DNA from: Pelecanus crispus
Taxonomy: Eukaryota > Chordata > Aves > Pelecaniformes > Pelecanidae
Length of the DNA stretch: 64,000 bases
Assembly (NCBI RefSeq): GCF_030463565.1
Contig: NC_134661.1
Coordinates: 7,712,542 to 7,776,541 of the forward strand
Reading direction: 5' to 3'
Shown here in pieces: positions 32,800 through 45,070 of this stretch. Each line of letters starts with the position of its first letter. Within the stretch, counting starts at the first letter, position 1. The translations under genes and the position numbers were made by a program. The notes beneath the pieces were generated by a model, which saw only the letters and a program-made list of their open reading frames with translations, was not told the DNA's origin and did no database searches.

Positions 32800-33569
32800 G
32801 ACGTGCGTCCCGCATCCCAGGTGCATCCATTTGTTGATGGAGCCTCCACCTGCGTGGTGCAAAGAAAAGCCCCCCAGCACTCTCTGGCTGAGCCTGCGCT
32901 TTTAAACCAGAATTAAAACATCGGCAGGTCTGTCTGAGCTTCCCCTAGATAAAATGTCAGCGCAACTCCACACCTTGCCCTGCAAGCCTGACATTTCTGG
33001 GCGTGTTGTCCGAGTGCTGATTGCCTGCTGCTGGAAGCTGTTTGCCGCAGACCTCTGCCTCTGCTCTTGCCTTGGTGCTGCCCGGGACCTTCACCCCGCT
33101 GCTCGCGCCTGCCTGCTCCCGGGGGCTTGCAACAAAAAAAAAAAAATAGGGCCTGGTCTTGCTAGTGCTGCTCACAGGAGGTGTTCTAGCACGACGGACG
33201 GAGCCAGAGCGAGATGTTCTCTCAGGAGAAGGGCAGAGATGTGGAGAAGGATCTGCAAGTGGCAGCTCTGTTGCGCTCGCTTGGTGCTGGCTCGGAGCGG
33301 GGTTAGGCAGCGGGGTGTCGGGGCTGTTGGGTGTTTATATTTTATATTTTTGTATTGCTCACGTTTTATTCCTCTTCACAGCGATAGGGCGGCCAGGGGC
33401 GCAGCTGTTTCGGGCGCACTGCGGCGGTCACGGCGCGCTATCCCCATGGAGCAGGGAGGGAGGGGACACCGCGGGGACGGGACTCGCTCGGCACCCGGTG
33501 GGTGCCGGCCCTTCTCCCCCGCTCGGCGCCGCAGCCTCTGCTTCCCCCCGTGCCCGCTCGGCGCCGCTC

Positions 33570-33662
33570 TGCCTTGTGATGACTTTTATTTACCGGCATG
33601 TTTATCTTTCAAACAAAGTAATGGCTAATTAATTAGCGAGGAGCTTTATTTCTAATCCCTCA
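33570..33662. promoter_or_regulatory. AT-rich enhancer-like block N
   Basis: TTATTTACCGGCATGTTTATC (33585-33605) is followed by GGCTAATTAATTAGCG, a 16-base near-palindrome. The first part aligns with 46371-46396 at an offset of 12.79 kb. Confidence 0.45.
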
Positions 33663-33793
33663 GCTCACGGGAGGGAAATCTGGCCGTTTCCGTGGGCGCG
33701 TACGTCTGCGGCGAGCGCTTCGTGGCCGCACCATCTGGCTGCCTGCACGCAGCGAGCAGGTGCCCGGTGTGGGCAGCGGGTAATTGCCGATGG

Positions 33794-33862
33794 ATAGAGT
33801 CATCGAATTGTTGAGGTTGGAAAAGACCTTTAAGATCATCCAGCCCAACCATTGACCTAACC
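33794..33862 (-). mobile_element. CR1 LINE fragment (3' tail)
   Basis: Typical CR1 3' end in reverse: a degenerate ATAGAGTCATCGAATTG terminal repeat, then GGTTGGAAAAGACC and AAGATCATCCAG. Only about 70 bases remain, so it is strongly 5'-truncated. Confidence 0.85.
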
Positions 33863-34379
33863 TGGGGATGGAGCCCTACCCACCCGCCTACGTTTGCCGA
33901 AGCGGCAGCCCGGTTTGCAGTCGGGAAATAACACAGCAAAGAGCGGCTGCGGGAGGCCGGGGTGGGCATCGCAGGGAGGCGACGGCGGCTCAGCGGGAGC
34001 TCTCTTTTCCTCTCTCGCCGGAAGGAATGCCGCTTTGCTCTGCCGTAGCGTTTCAGCTGGATTTAGGGCTTGGTGCGGTAAAGCTGCTGTTATCTCGGGC
34101 GGCCTGTTTGGATAAACACGGCGGCTTGCTGCTAAAGCCCCTGCCCGCTCAGCAGCCCTGCCGCGGCGGCAAACGCCGCTCTGCACGGCCCCGGCGCTCA
34201 CGCGGCTTTATCCTTCCTGCGGCTCTGCTGGCAGCCGGGCGAAGGGAGCGCCCACCCTGTGCCCGCCGCAGCCCGAAATCCAGCGGAGCGGGCGAGGGGT
34301 CCCTGCTGGGCACGGCTCGGGGAGGAGCGATCCGGCGGGGAGGTGGCACTCGGCGCCAAGGGGCTTTTCTGCGTCGGCT

Positions 34380-34570
34380 TCTTTTTATTGTGATGCTTTT
34401 TCTCTTCTCTCTTTCTCTTCCTTCTCTCTTCTGGCCAGCGCCAGGCGAGTTGATGAATTATCCCAACATATATTCTGTCTGGGAAGAAAACACATATCAT
34501 ATATATCTTTGACAAGTTATTATTCTTCCTTATCAGAATACGTGTGCATCCAGCCACGCCATAACTCACC
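34380..34570. promoter_or_regulatory. AT-rich enhancer-like block O with pyrimidine tract
   Basis: A pyrimidine-rich run (34395-34434) leads into an AT-rich block with CTTTGACAAGTTATTATTC (34507-34525). A similar string lies at 46494-46513 and a shorter one at 57738-57755. Confidence 0.4.
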
Positions 34571-35334
34571 CTTTGCGTCGTCCGCGTAAGCAGACAGGAG
34601 GAGCGCGGCGGCTTCTCGCAACTCCCGCGGCCCCGGCACGGCCCCGGCGGGGGGTGAGCCCGGGGCTGGCGTGCCGGGCAGGGGGGCCGCCTGCCTCTGC
34701 CGCCTGCCAGCCGGGGAGGGGTCTGCGAGGAGGCGAGAGCGTCACGTCGAGCTAATTCGGCACCTGCTTCACCTCCAGCTGATTGTTGCAAATTAAATTT
34801 CACGCCGACGAGCCGGAGGAGTCAGCGTACGGCACGGCGAGAGGGGAAGGGGGCCGGGTGGCGGAGGTAATTTGCAGTGAGCGATTGCCGGCGCAGCCTC
34901 CCCAGCTCGGTGGGCGCGCGTGGCACCGGGCCGTGCCTGCGCACTTCCCGGGCACCCCTGAGCCGGGCTCCATCCTGAGCTCCTCGCGGCAGGGCATGGG
35001 CGCTGCTGGGTGCCCCTCTGCCCCGTGCAGGGGGGACGCGCTGCGAGGTTGGGTGAAAATCGGTGCAGAGATGAGCGAGCAAACACTCCTCTGGGTTTTT
35101 TTTCCCCCGTAACGACAGCCCTGGACTCTGAAATGAAGCCCAGTGGGGGACCGGCTCTGCCTGGGCTTCGGGAGCAAGCAGAGACGTGCGCTGCGGCACG
35201 GAGCTGGCCCCAGGGATGCTCGGGGCGCAGGGTGGGCTCCCCCAAAGGCGGGAGGCGCTGGGGTCCCCGCCGCGGCTGTGCCGGCTGCGGACGCGTGGCT
35301 GCGAGCGGCGGGAGCGCTCCCCGTCTCTGCCGTA

Positions 35335-35540
35335 GTGCCTTTAATGTTTAACTTATTGAGATAATAGCTGCTCCATCTCCATCGGTTTGAAACGTGATCT
35401 AATAGGAATCTTACAAGAAAAGTTGCTAAGCAGCTATGACATGATTTACTAATAGACTCTGAATGTGCTGTAACTGAGATGGAAATTAGTTTAGTGATTA
35501 GGAGATTAATATATGGAGTAGAGCACATCCTTGCCTTTCA
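35335..35540. promoter_or_regulatory. AT-rich enhancer-like block Q
   Basis: About 200 bases of AT-rich sequence with TTTAACTTATTGAGATAAT, GATTTACTAATAGACTC and GGAGATTAATATATGG, bounded by GC-rich DNA. No clear second copy. Confidence 0.35.
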
Positions 35541-35879
35541 AGGCCAGGAGGAGCTGTCGGGACGAGGAGCTCCGGCGCTGCCTTCACGGAAGGTGTTGAA
35601 GCTGTTTGATCCCGACGCCTCCTTCCAGCCTTCGGGGCGAGGCTGCGGGAGAGGGAGCGCCGCCTGATTTTCTGTTACAGACCGTATCCTTCCCCACACG
35701 GTTGCGAGTATTGCGTTGTTTCCACAGGCACCTGAGCCTGGTATTTGGGGAGAAAAAACCCGATTCACCCCGCCTCCAACCCACCTGAATGCAGGACAGA
35801 GGCAGCGCTGGGACCGCGTGCTGGGAGGGAAGCGCGCCGGGCTGGCAGCCTGCCCCTCTTTATTTTTGTTGATTCTTTT

Positions 35880-35985
35880 GAGCGGCAGCTGTGCATCCAT
35901 ATTTATCGAGGGGAAGAAGCACCGACGGTAATCCCAGGAAAGCGGAACATCTTGTAATTATCCGGGTAGCTCGGCTGGCGCGCGC
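35880..35985. promoter_or_regulatory. Enhancer-like block R
   Basis: Three motifs in order: CTGTGCATCCATATTTAT (35889-35906), CCCAGGAAA (35933-35941) and TGTAATTATC (35953-35962). All three recur in order at 49367-49422, and the last two keep exactly 11 bases between them in both places. Confidence 0.5.
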
Positions 35986-36476
35986 AGGCTCCCGGGGGTG
36001 CGGGCTGACCGGGAGCGCTGCTCTGATTTCCCAGCTCTGGGTCACTGGGGAGGGTAAACAGGAGAGATCGGATGTTAAACACGCTCCGAGCATCGCAGGG
36101 GCAAAAGGAGCTGACGGACAATTGTCGCTCCCGCTGAAAGCGGAGCGGGGAGCCAGTCGCCTCCTGCTCTGTGGCCGGGATGGGGCGAGGGCTGCCCGCT
36201 TCCCGTGGCGCCCGGTCCTCACCGCTGCGCTTTGCTGAGGCGGGACGGACTGCGGAGCAGGGGAAGCGATGTGCACCCCAAAGCCTCCCTGGGCAGGTGC
36301 AGGGGAGCAGAGGCCCTCGTGCTGCCCGGGCGTGTGGTGGCAGCGCTTGCCGCTGCCATCGAAACCGGCGTGGGGATGGCGGGCAGGAGCGCGGTCCCTC
36401 CGCTGAGCCATGGGAACGATGCCCCGTGCCCTGCCAGGGGGACAAAAAGCCAGGGTGGGAGGCAGCGAGTGGAAGA

Positions 36477-37038
36477 TGTTGGGGTTCAGCCCCACGCAGC
36501 AGCTCAGCACCACGCAGCAGCTCAGCACCACGCAGCCATCGCTCACTGCCCCTGCCCCGGTGGGATGGGGGAGAGAATCGGAGGAGTGAGAGTGAGAAAC
36601 GCTCCTGGGGTGAGATAAGAACAGTTTAATGATTAAAATAAAGTAGTAATGATAATAATAACAACAATAACAATATCCAAAGCAAGTGATGCCCAATGCA
36701 ATTGCTCACCACCCACCGACCGATGCCCAGCCAGTTCCCAGCAGCGATCGCTGCTCCCCGGCCAACCCCCCCAGTTTCTATACTGCCCATGACGCCGTAT
36801 GGTATGGAATGGCCCTTGGGGCAGTTGGGATCAACTCTCCTGGCTGTGCCCCCTCCCAGCTCCTTGTGCCCCTGGCAGAGCATGGGAAGCTGAAAAGTCC
36901 TTGACTGCCATAAGCAGTACTCAGCAACAACTAAAGCATCAGCGTGGTATCAGCATTCTGCTCATCCTAAATCCAAAACACAGCACTGTGCCTGCTGCTA
37001 GGAAGAAAATGAACTCTATCCCAGCCGAAACCAGGACA
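36477..37038 (-). mobile_element. Solo LTR of an avian endogenous retrovirus
   Basis: Complete LTR in reverse orientation, about 562 bases, with TG...CA ends and flanked by 5-bp direct repeats that match at 4 of 5 positions (36472-36476 and 37039-37043). No internal retroviral sequence adjoins. The same family occurs at 60364 and 62770. The 5-bp duplication suggests a class III (ERVL-like) element. A fossil; moderately old. Confidence 0.88.
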
Positions 37039-37407
37039 GTAGAGAACAGCATTGGGAAGCCGGAGCAGCGAGGCAGGCACGAGGAGGGAGGTGCAAACGG
37101 CCGCCTTCCGGCAGCGGGGCCGTTCAGCCAGCCGTGATGCCGCTCCCCGGCACCGGTGCGAGGGGGTGCCGGGCGGCGGGGAGCGCGTGGGCGCGGTGCG
37201 AGGGCACGAGGTCCCCCTGCACCCCGGGTGCCCCGGGGCCAGGCGCGCAGGACGGGACCCAAGGTGCTGCCTGAGCCAGCAGCTGCTCCCGCCCCGGGTT
37301 GGTGAGGGAGGTGGCGTTTCCAGGCGGCAAAACGTGATCTCTTAAAGATGCTGATAAGATTTCTGACAGAGGGCAGGAGTGTGAGATGAAGCGGAGCGTG
37401 TGTGTGC

Positions 37408-37470
37408 TTTTCTTCTCCCTTCCTTTTTTTTTTTTTTTTCTTTTTTTCCCCTCTTCCTCTCCCCTGGCTA
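37408..37470 (+). repeat. Polypyrimidine tract
   Basis: About 60 bases of almost pure C/T, including 18 T in a row, on the plus strand. No transposon signature adjoins. Confidence 0.85.
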
Positions 37471-37865
37471 TCTCCGGCGCAGCCTTGCAAGAAGAAAAGC
37501 TTGTGGGCATCTGTGCTTTGCTTCTGCCTTCCCCAGGGCCATCAGTATGCAGGGCCCGTTGCCTGGGCAGAGGCCCTTCGCTCCTCTGTACCGTCAAGGT
37601 TACGGCAGCAGCTCCTTCTGCGGAGGACGCTCCTTGAGCGGAGCAGGCAGCAGGGTGGCTTGGGCGGGATGCGCTGCTCCAGAGGAGGGGGAGAAGGGTA
37701 AGGACGGGTCCCTCTTTGGCTAGGGTCCATGCCAGTGGCATTACGGCATGCAGCCAGGCTCCGGGAGCCGCTCCCGAATCTGGGGTGCGATTTTTTTCCC
37801 AGTAGGAAATCCACCGTCCTGGCCTCAAGGGGTGGAAGGTGGTGTGAGCGAGGGCAGCCGTGCCG

Positions 37866-37922
37866 GTGCCGCCGTACGTCCCCAGTGCTGCCGTACGTCC
37901 CCGGTGCTGCCATACATCCCCG
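37866..37922 (+). repeat. Three tandem 19-bp units
   Basis: GTGCCGCCGTACGTCCCCA and two similar copies follow head to tail; the third has the CpGs changed to CA/TG. Small local tandem duplication in GC-rich DNA. Confidence 0.9.
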
Positions 37923-38019
37923 CTCCCCGGCACACCTGCTCCTGGCGCCGGGACGAAGGCAAATATTTGGAGAATGGCAGAGCCGGGCTTTCGCGGCGTT
38001 TCAGTTGGAGTCAGCGGCC

Positions 38020-38240
38020 TTTTGGAGGCTGGGATTAATTTGAAGGAATTTACTGGCGGAGTTTGTGGCAGATAAAACAGTTTGCTTATTTCACACTTGT
38101 GTGGCCACCTGCTATGAACTGTTTGTTCAGTTTCAAATTCTTTAATTAAAATCAACATAAAACAGATTGAAAACATCCCAAGAAGGGGATGCTTGATTTG
38201 CTGGAGGATATTGCAGAAGACGAGCCAAAGCGCTTAAAAA
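38020..38240. promoter_or_regulatory. AT-rich enhancer-like block S
   Basis: About 220 bases with GATTAATTTGAAGGAATTTAC, GCAGATAAAACAGTTTGC and TTTAATTAAAATCAACAT. No second copy recognised. Confidence 0.35.
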
Positions 38241-38504
38241 GATGCCTTATCGCTGGGAAGCGCCCACGGGCGGGTGCACGGCGCTGCGGGTCGGGGCGTG
38301 CCGTGGCCGCTGGCACGGCACCCAGGGCAGGGTGCCCCGGGGCGCCTCGGCTCGGCACCCTTCATCGCCAAGGCGGCGTTTCTGCGCGCCTTCGCTCCTT
38401 TATTTGGATGCCCTTCCCGGTGCAGCCAGCCCGGCGCGGCCACGGAGCCCGGCGCTGCCCGGCGCGGGTGGGTGCAGGAGCGGAGCTGATCAGAGGCCTC
38501 CTCC

Positions 38505-38840
38505 AGCAAACATCAAAGCTTCAATTAACAGGGGCCGCTTGCAACCCTCTTGCAGAGCCCAGATAAGAATAGACATTTCCCTTGGAAAATGGATTTGTGT
38601 TTAGCTGCGTGTGCCGGGCGGTAAATGACCTGCTCTGTGCGGTGCCAGAGAGGGGCCGGGGACAATTAGGGTGCTCATTGGGAACCGGTTATCTGAAGGA
38701 AACAGGCGCGCTGCTATTTAGCTGTCTAATATCCCAGCGGGAGGGGAAGCAGAATTAAAAACCCTCTCTTTTCAGAGCCATTTGAATCTGAAGGAGGATT
38801 CTTCCTTTATGCGGTGCTTTTTCATTTGAAGGGGCTTCCT
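38505..38840. promoter_or_regulatory. AT-rich enhancer-like blocks T and U
   Basis: Includes TTCAATTAACAGG, CCCAGATAAGAATAGAC (38557; compare CTCAGATAACAGATGAC at 52213), CGGTTATCTGAAGG and a T/A-rich stretch near 38755-38830. Confidence 0.35.
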
Positions 38841-39189
38841 CCTCTCTCCGCGTCCTTTCTTTGCACGCGGCCGCCTGCAACCGAGAAGGACGGAGAGGGG
38901 AAGGAGGGCTGGCGGGGCGAGGAAGGCCGGCGGGGTCCCATGGAGCGGGGCGGCGGCAGCTCCGCTGAGGATGAGGGGATGCTCGGAGAGAGCCAGCCAG
39001 CCTCTCCGCCCACTCAGCGTCTCCCACTCCGATGCAGGCAAAACAGTCACGGCCACGCGGAAAGTTAATATGTGGCCAGACGAGCGTTTCAGTAACTGGA
39101 AAGGTTAAAAAAAAGCCCCTTCTCAGCCTGCGCGGGCTCCTGCCAGCTCGTGCTCCTGCGAGCCTCGAGACCCAGAGTACCATGACTGT

Positions 39190-39515
39190 ATTGATTCAAT
39201 TATTCTCTACAATGTAATGCTCTGCATTTGTGTGATAGCAACAAACAGAGTTGAAAGACATACAAAAATAAATGATCTGAAAGTTAATATGGCTGAATGA
39301 GCAGCTCTGAATAAGAGCAGAGCGCGCTTTGGTTTTACATTGTAAAATCAATAGCGTGCAGAACAATGTCCTAACTTTCTCCAGGGACCCGGAGAGGACC
39401 CGCCTGAATCGATCACTATGCAAATTAATTGAATTCATGAAACCCACATGGCTGGGTAATTGATGCTTCTTATAATTACCTCCGAGTTATGAGCTTTTAG
39501 GGGATTTCATTGATT
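39190..39515. promoter_or_regulatory. AT-rich enhancer-like block V
   Basis: Octamer-type ATGCAAATTA at 39418-39427, then GGTAATTGATGC and TTATAATTACC. TTAGGGGATTTCATTGA begins at 39497. Both anchor to block A at offsets of 12.89 and 12.82 kb. Confidence 0.45.
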
Positions 39516-40074
39516 CCTGCTCAGGGAGAGGGCGAGGGCGGGTTCCTGGAAGCGCCGACTCAGCACGGGAGGTGACAGCCACGGCACCGGGGGCTCCCCG
39601 GGACCCGCGGCTGCGACGGCCGCTGCCAGCAGCTGACGTCCAGCTTTCCGAGCCCCGACGCTGCCTTGCGAAAGGCCGGGAAGGCGCCTCGGGTCTCAGC
39701 CCCCGCGCAAGCAGAGCGGAGAGGCAGGGCTGCTCGCCGGGGAGGACGCAGAGCCCGAGGTTTGGCAGGGACGCAGCCAGCACCGAGCAGCCCCCAGCTT
39801 CGGCCCCGGCGCTCTGCCAAGGGGCGCCGGCCCCCCGAGCCTGGCGTGCTCTTGCAGCCCCTCGGGCAGGCGCCTTCCCCCGTGCCTGGGGAGCGGAGGG
39901 ACGCGGCGGGGACGGCGGCGGTGCGCGTGCCACGGGTGCACGTGGCGGGGCTGGCCGTGCCGGGCGGCCGGCGCTGCGCCCGGCTGACAAATCCTGTAAG
40001 CGACCGCGTTTTATCAAAAGGGATAACAGGCTGACGTAGCGCGTTATTTCAGAAAAAGGGACAGGCGGTTGAGC

Positions 40075-40148
40075 TCTGCAGACTAATTAGATTAAGCTGA
40101 TGAGCTCATCAGTAACGTGTGTAATTAAGATCAAGAGCTAATCGCGGA
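40075..40148. promoter_or_regulatory. Enhancer-like block W with 14-bp palindrome
   Basis: TAATTAGATTAAGC, then the perfect palindrome TGATGAGCTCATCA (40098-40111), then GTAATTAAGATCAAGAGC. Related to 27233-27292. Confidence 0.5.
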
Positions 40149-40811
40149 CTGCTTGATGCCCGGCGTTAACCGAGTTGTCCCTTGCAGAGCGTGGCGCGGT
40201 TGGGTGGGGACGCGGCTGGGCTCCCTGGGCTCGTGCTCCCTGCAGAGCTGCGGAGGGGACGTGGCCGTCCTCGAGCCCCGTCCTGGGTGCCGGGCGGGAG
40301 GTGGCACCGCGCCTGGAGCTGGTTCCCAGCGCCGGCGCCTGCCCGTGAGACGGCGGCTGCTCCCCGCTCTGCCTCGCCGCTGCTGCTTGCGACGGTAGAA
40401 ATAGCTCTGCCTCAGCGCGCGGCCTCCATTAGCCCAGGCTGGCAAGGCCGCCGTTTGCACCCAGCGTGTTCCACATCTCGCTGGTTTTATTTTTTTCTTT
40501 AAACGCTCTTTTTAAAAATCTCCGCCCCAAGCGAGTGCAGAGGAACGTGGGCCTCTCCCAGAAGCGGTGGACGTGTCTGACCAGGCGTCTGCTCTTTGCT
40601 AGCCCCCTCCACCCCCGGGAATTCCTCTGTGAAAGGCTCCCTTGCTGAGCTCGTGGCCAAGCGGGAGAGAATCTGGAGCTTTGTGCCGAGCGGGAAGACC
40701 AAAGAGTGAGCGGGACGGGGTGGATGGAAAGCAAGGAAAGCAAAAGTCAGCTCAAGTTCCGAGGGAACTGCAGACCTTGCTCGCTCTGGAGAAACGGCGT
40801 GCAATGAAAAA

Positions 40812-40904
40812 GTAGACTTGGTAGTGTAGGTTAATGGTTGGACTGGATGATCTTAAAGGTCTTTTCCAACCTCAACGATTCTAGGATTCTATGATTCTAT
40901 GATG
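40812..40904 (+). mobile_element. CR1 LINE fragment (3' tail)
   Basis: Plus-strand CR1 3' end, about 90 bases: GGTTGGACTGGATGATCTTAA, TTTTCCAACCTCAACGATTC and a terminal ATTCTATG repeat (GGATTCTATGATTCTATGATG). Confidence 0.92.
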
Positions 40905-41163
40905 GTTAGGATTTATCAAAGCGAACATAGCACTTAATGCGGCAGACAGCACTCTGGCTGGTGCGCCGGAGCGGCCTCTTTACAGCTTTTGTCCTTGCTC
41001 TCTTGTATTTTGCAGCTGATCTGTTTGCTTTTCTCCTGCATCAACACCGCTCCTCTGCTTCGCTCCCTTTACTATGCTGCATCGCTTCTTTCTTCTTCCG
41101 CTGTCTCATCTGCCTCACCCTCCCGCTCCCTCTCCACCAAATGGGATCTCCGCAGACCCGCTT

Positions 41164-41400
41164 CATAGAATCATAGAATCGTCTAGGTTGGCAAAGCCCT
41201 TTAAGATCATCCAGTCCAACCATTAACCTACACTACCAAGTCCACACTAAACCAATCAAGGGCAGACCAGACTGAACCATGTCCCCAAGTGCCACCTCTG
41301 CCCATTTTTTGAACAATTCCAGGGATGGGGACTCCCCCACCTCTCTGGGCAGCCTGTTCCAATGCTTGACCACCCTTTCCGTAAAGAAATTTTTCCTTCG
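41164..41400 (-). mobile_element. CR1 LINE fragment with ORF2 C-terminus
   Basis: Minus-strand, 5'-truncated CR1 of about 240 bases. It starts with the CATAGAATCATAGAATC terminal repeat. The reverse strand reads [18 protein letters not shown], the familiar C-terminal end of CR1 ORF2, before the 3' tail. A non-functional fragment. Confidence 0.93.
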
Positions 41401-44015
41401 TGCTCCTCCAGCCCCGCTGCGGGCTCTGTTCCTGGCCCCTCTGGCCGGCTCTCCCTCGCCGAGGGGCAGCTTTGGGAAGGGGCTCGCAGCCCTCGCCGAG
41501 CCCCCCCGCGGTGCTGCCCGTCCCCGGTGCTCCCGGCGCTGCGCTCCCTCCGCTTTGGGCCCCTTTTCTCCATCTCCAGGGCTATGCGAACCGCTTCCCT
41601 CTCCTCTCCTGCGCTCCCGGCGGGATTGCCCGGCACCGTTCGCCGTTTGGGTTTTGCTCTCCGTTGCCTCTCCCGGTTCCGGCAGCCGCCTCCTCCTGCT
41701 GGAGAGCATCCCTTGCGCCTGGCTGAAGGCAAGGCAGTGCTTTGCATCGGCCTCCCCCGGAGCACGGCCCGCGGAGCTTGCGGCTGAGCAGCCGGGACCA
41801 CCCTGGGGTGTCCTGGCCGTGCTGGAGGTTCTCGGGGAGCCCCCAGGCTGCTCCCCCCACGGCGGCGTGGCTTCCCGCGGGGAGCGGGGGTCTCCCGAAG
41901 GGCTGCTTTCCGGGGAAGCGAAGCGAGGAGCCGCTCGTCCCGGAGAGAAACGAGGGGCAGCAGGAGAGCAAACATGGACATGCAGTGTTTATGATTTGCT
42001 GGCAAGCACCGCGGCCGGGCTGGCAGCTGCGAGGGCAGGGAGCAGCGCGCGGCCGCCCTGGCAGCCTGCGTGGCCCGGAGCTGAGCTGGCTCCCCCGAGC
42101 CCGGCTCTGCCGGCCCCCCGCGCCGGTGCGGTGCGTCCCGGGGCTAGCGGGGGGCTCGGGAGATGCGCCAGACCTCCCTGCTGCGCGCCCCGTCAGGGCA
42201 AGGATCGAGGGGCCTTACCTGGAAGTAAAGACGGGGAGATTTAAGGCTCTAATTCTTTCCGTGGGGCCTTTCAGTTGTTACAGCCTGAAGAGTGATTGGG
42301 GAGGAGGGAAAAAAAAACCCAGTACAAACCCCAAAACCCTTTGCAGATGTACGAGAAGCCTGAAATATCTTTGGCTTCCTTTTCTGCAATAACTGCAGGG
42401 GAACATGAGCAGATGTTTATAGGTCACACTCTGCGTGGTTTTTTTTTTTTTCCCCTTCACTTTTTGACAAAGTTTATTTTTCTCTGGTTTGTTTTGCTAA
42501 CCGAGAGCTGTGCCGCGACTTCCCCTTTCCATCCCAGGCGAGAGCAGCGGGGAGCAGCAGTGGCCACGCAAACCCTCGCTGGTGCCCGGTGCCGGCAGCC
42601 CCCGGCGCTGGGGGGTCCCTCCTGGGAGCCGGACCCCGGGGATGCTCCCAGGGCGGGCGGCAGCGGTGAGCGGCAGCATAAACGCAGGCGCAGCGCGGGC
42701 TGGAGCCGGTGGCGCAGGGATGAGAAGCGCTGGCGTGGGGCGGCGTGGGTGGGCGAGCCACGGGCTGTCCCCGCGGCGGCGTGGACGGGAGATGGCAGTG
42801 CTGCACCGGCGCAGGGCCCCGCATCCCCAGCCGCTCGCCCTGCGCCGGAGAGCTCGCAGGTCGCTGCAATTATTAATTGATTCTAATAAGAACCCCTGGG
42901 CTGCTTGATTCCCGCGGCCGCAGCGGGCAGCCGGGATCGCAGCCTGGCTCCCGCTGGGTCGGGACTGGCTGCGTCCCCCGCAGCCAGCCGGCGGCGCGGC
43001 TGCAGCCGAGGAGCGAGATGCGGGTGCGAGAGCAGCCCGAGGCGGGGTGGGAGGCCCTGGTCGGCGCTCCAGCCCCGCTCTCCCTGCAGCGAGGACGCTG
43101 GAAGCGTTGAATGCGTGGGCAGGGTTGTCTGCGTGGCCATGGCTGTGTCAGTCCCCCGGGAGCTGCAGGAGCAAGAGATGTCCCTGCAAAGATGTCCTGT
43201 TATCCCTATAGAAACACAGGCTCTTTCTGCCTCCTCCCAGGTGCCTGACCCGGCCACGCAGCGGGACGCGGCAGGGTGCCACGGTTGCCGGCACGGTCCG
43301 GCCGCCTTTGGGGATCGCGGGGTCCAGCCCAAGAGACCCCCGGCCGGGAAGAGCCCGGTCCCGGCTCCGCTGCCGGGCGTAACGCCGGCTCTGCCCCACT
43401 GGTGCCACTGGCGCAGGAGAAGGGCAGAAGGTCCTCAGGGGGCACGTTCACGAAGGAAAGGGCTTCCAACGGGAGAGATTTCTCTCTCGAGGCTTTTCTT
43501 TTTCTAAAAGCTCTTTTGAAGGGGGGAGTTTGGAGTAGAGGAGCGTTTAGACAGATCTGATTCCCCTATCTCAGACAAACACACTCGCCTTTCCCTGACT
43601 GCAAATCAACAGGACATGTTCCAGGAAAAGATCATCTCGAAAGAAATGGATTTTCCCCCTACCGCTTTGCCATTTTTGCTTGTATTTCTGAAAGCTGGAG
43701 TGATGGGTTGTGAACTTTATGGAGCGCTTTCTATTCTTCTCTCTCGTCTGACGTGCGGGCAGAGAGACTGCGAGCCTGAATAACGAGACAGGACCGAGAC
43801 ACCTCGGGGAAAGGCTGCTGCGACTGAGGCAGCCTCCTCCCGCCTCCAAACACGTCTTCTCCTCCGAGCCTGCGGTAGGAAACTTTGGTCAGGGCGAGAG
43901 GCGGCTGCCGGGAAAGGGCAGGGCTGGGGGGGCTGCTCTCGCCCATCGCCCACGCCGGGCACCTGGCCTGCACGCTGCGCGCGGGGCAGGCAGTGCAGCT
44001 GCAGAGCCCGTCTTG
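41401..44015. other. GC-rich spacer of the desert, no gene seen
   Basis: Largest GC-rich, element-poor stretch of the desert apart from small AT-rich patches near 42290-42500, 42865-42905 and 43570-43720. Long overlapping open frames on both strands are a by-product of few stop codons; none has a signal, domain or splice pattern that supports a gene. The other GC-rich spacers between the listed AT-rich blocks look the same. Confidence 0.5.
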
Positions 44016-44019
44016 TCTG

Positions 44020-44175
44020 CTAATTGCAGAGCGCAATAAAGGCGAAGCAATCCGGGTAATGTAATGGCGGCGTTTAATTAATGCCGAATGCCTCTGGAGC
44101 TCGTATGGATTTCTGCATTAGATGCACATTAAGGCGAGATAGTCTGATCGCCAGTGGCGTTAAGGCAAGAAACGC
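44020..44175. promoter_or_regulatory. AT-rich enhancer-like block X
   Basis: GGTAATGTAATGGC, TTTAATTAATGCCGAATGCC (from 44073) and GATGCACATTAAGGC (from 44121). The last two pair with block J at offsets of 12.92 kb. Confidence 0.45.
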
Positions 44176-44419
44176 TTAAGGATTAGCGCGGGCAGGCGGC
44201 TCTGCGTCCTGCACCGGCCCTCCCCATCGCTGGGGATGGGGACGTCGCCGTCAGCCGTCCCAGCGTGGTTCATGGGCACGGGGCTGCTCCGGCACGTCCC
44301 GCCCGGTTGGGCTGGCCGCATCCACAACCGGCAAGCGGAGAAACGGAGACCAAGTTTCCGAGCTCCACCCAAACGTCCTCCGTGTAAGTAAAGCTCCCCC
44401 CGGCCCCAGCCCCGCGGTC

Positions 44420-45070
44420 TTTTGAGTTTTGTATTAAACACTCATCATACCTTTGGTGTGACAAATGATTGAAAAGTGTAATTTGAAAGCTAAGCTCCCC
44501 ATCACACTCTTCCCTATTGTTTATTTGCCAGCGCCGAATGGGTTGGCTGCCAAGGAAAGTAATCAGAAGGTAATAGCCTGATATCGGATGAATCCCCAGA
44601 GCTGCCAGCAAGCCGGAAAACTGCAATCTCAGTGCCGCCTGCAGTATTCATGCGCTGCAAATAATTGCGTAAAGCAGCGTGGCTGGGATCAGACTTGGGC
44701 TGACATTTTGCGTTGGAAGGCTCACGTTCGGCGCGGTCTGATGTGGTTATTAGTGACTTGCTCGGGGGCGAGACAGCCAAAAGCGTCTCGGGGAGGGATG
44801 TTGCGATTCGTTTGCCCATGCAGATGAGACAGCATCTTCCCAAAGCAAAGCGCGTGTCTTTATCGCCGTCCCCTCCCTCCCTGCCTTGCCTCTCGCTTCC
44901 CCCTCTTGCTGTGATCCTTGCAAAGCGCTGATTTTATTGAGTGTGGCAAGTGGCAGTTCATTAAAAAGTGGGAGCAGATGGGGAAGGGATTGTAGAAGAA
45001 GATTAATGATGCGCACCGACAACTGAATCGGCCCAGGTTTGGGAGTAAACACAATCACGCCGGCTTCCGG
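44420..45070. promoter_or_regulatory. AT-rich enhancer-like blocks Y and Z
   Basis: 44425-44680 and 44930-45060 are AT-rich with TGACAAATGATTG, TATTCATGCGCTGCAAATAA and GAAGATTAATGATGCGC. 44680-44930 is less AT-rich. No gene. Confidence 0.35.

Noticed and set aside
41233-41709. Minus-strand open frame with [13 protein letters not shown] as a host gene (also 56524-57177)
   Set aside because: This is the well-known C-terminal remnant of CR1 ORF2 read into flanking DNA.
41279-42244. A 321-codon plus-strand frame, and 60519-61376 (285 codons)
   Set aside because: The first begins in a reversed CR1 and runs through GC-rich DNA; the second begins inside an LTR. Neither shows a domain, signal or splice structure.
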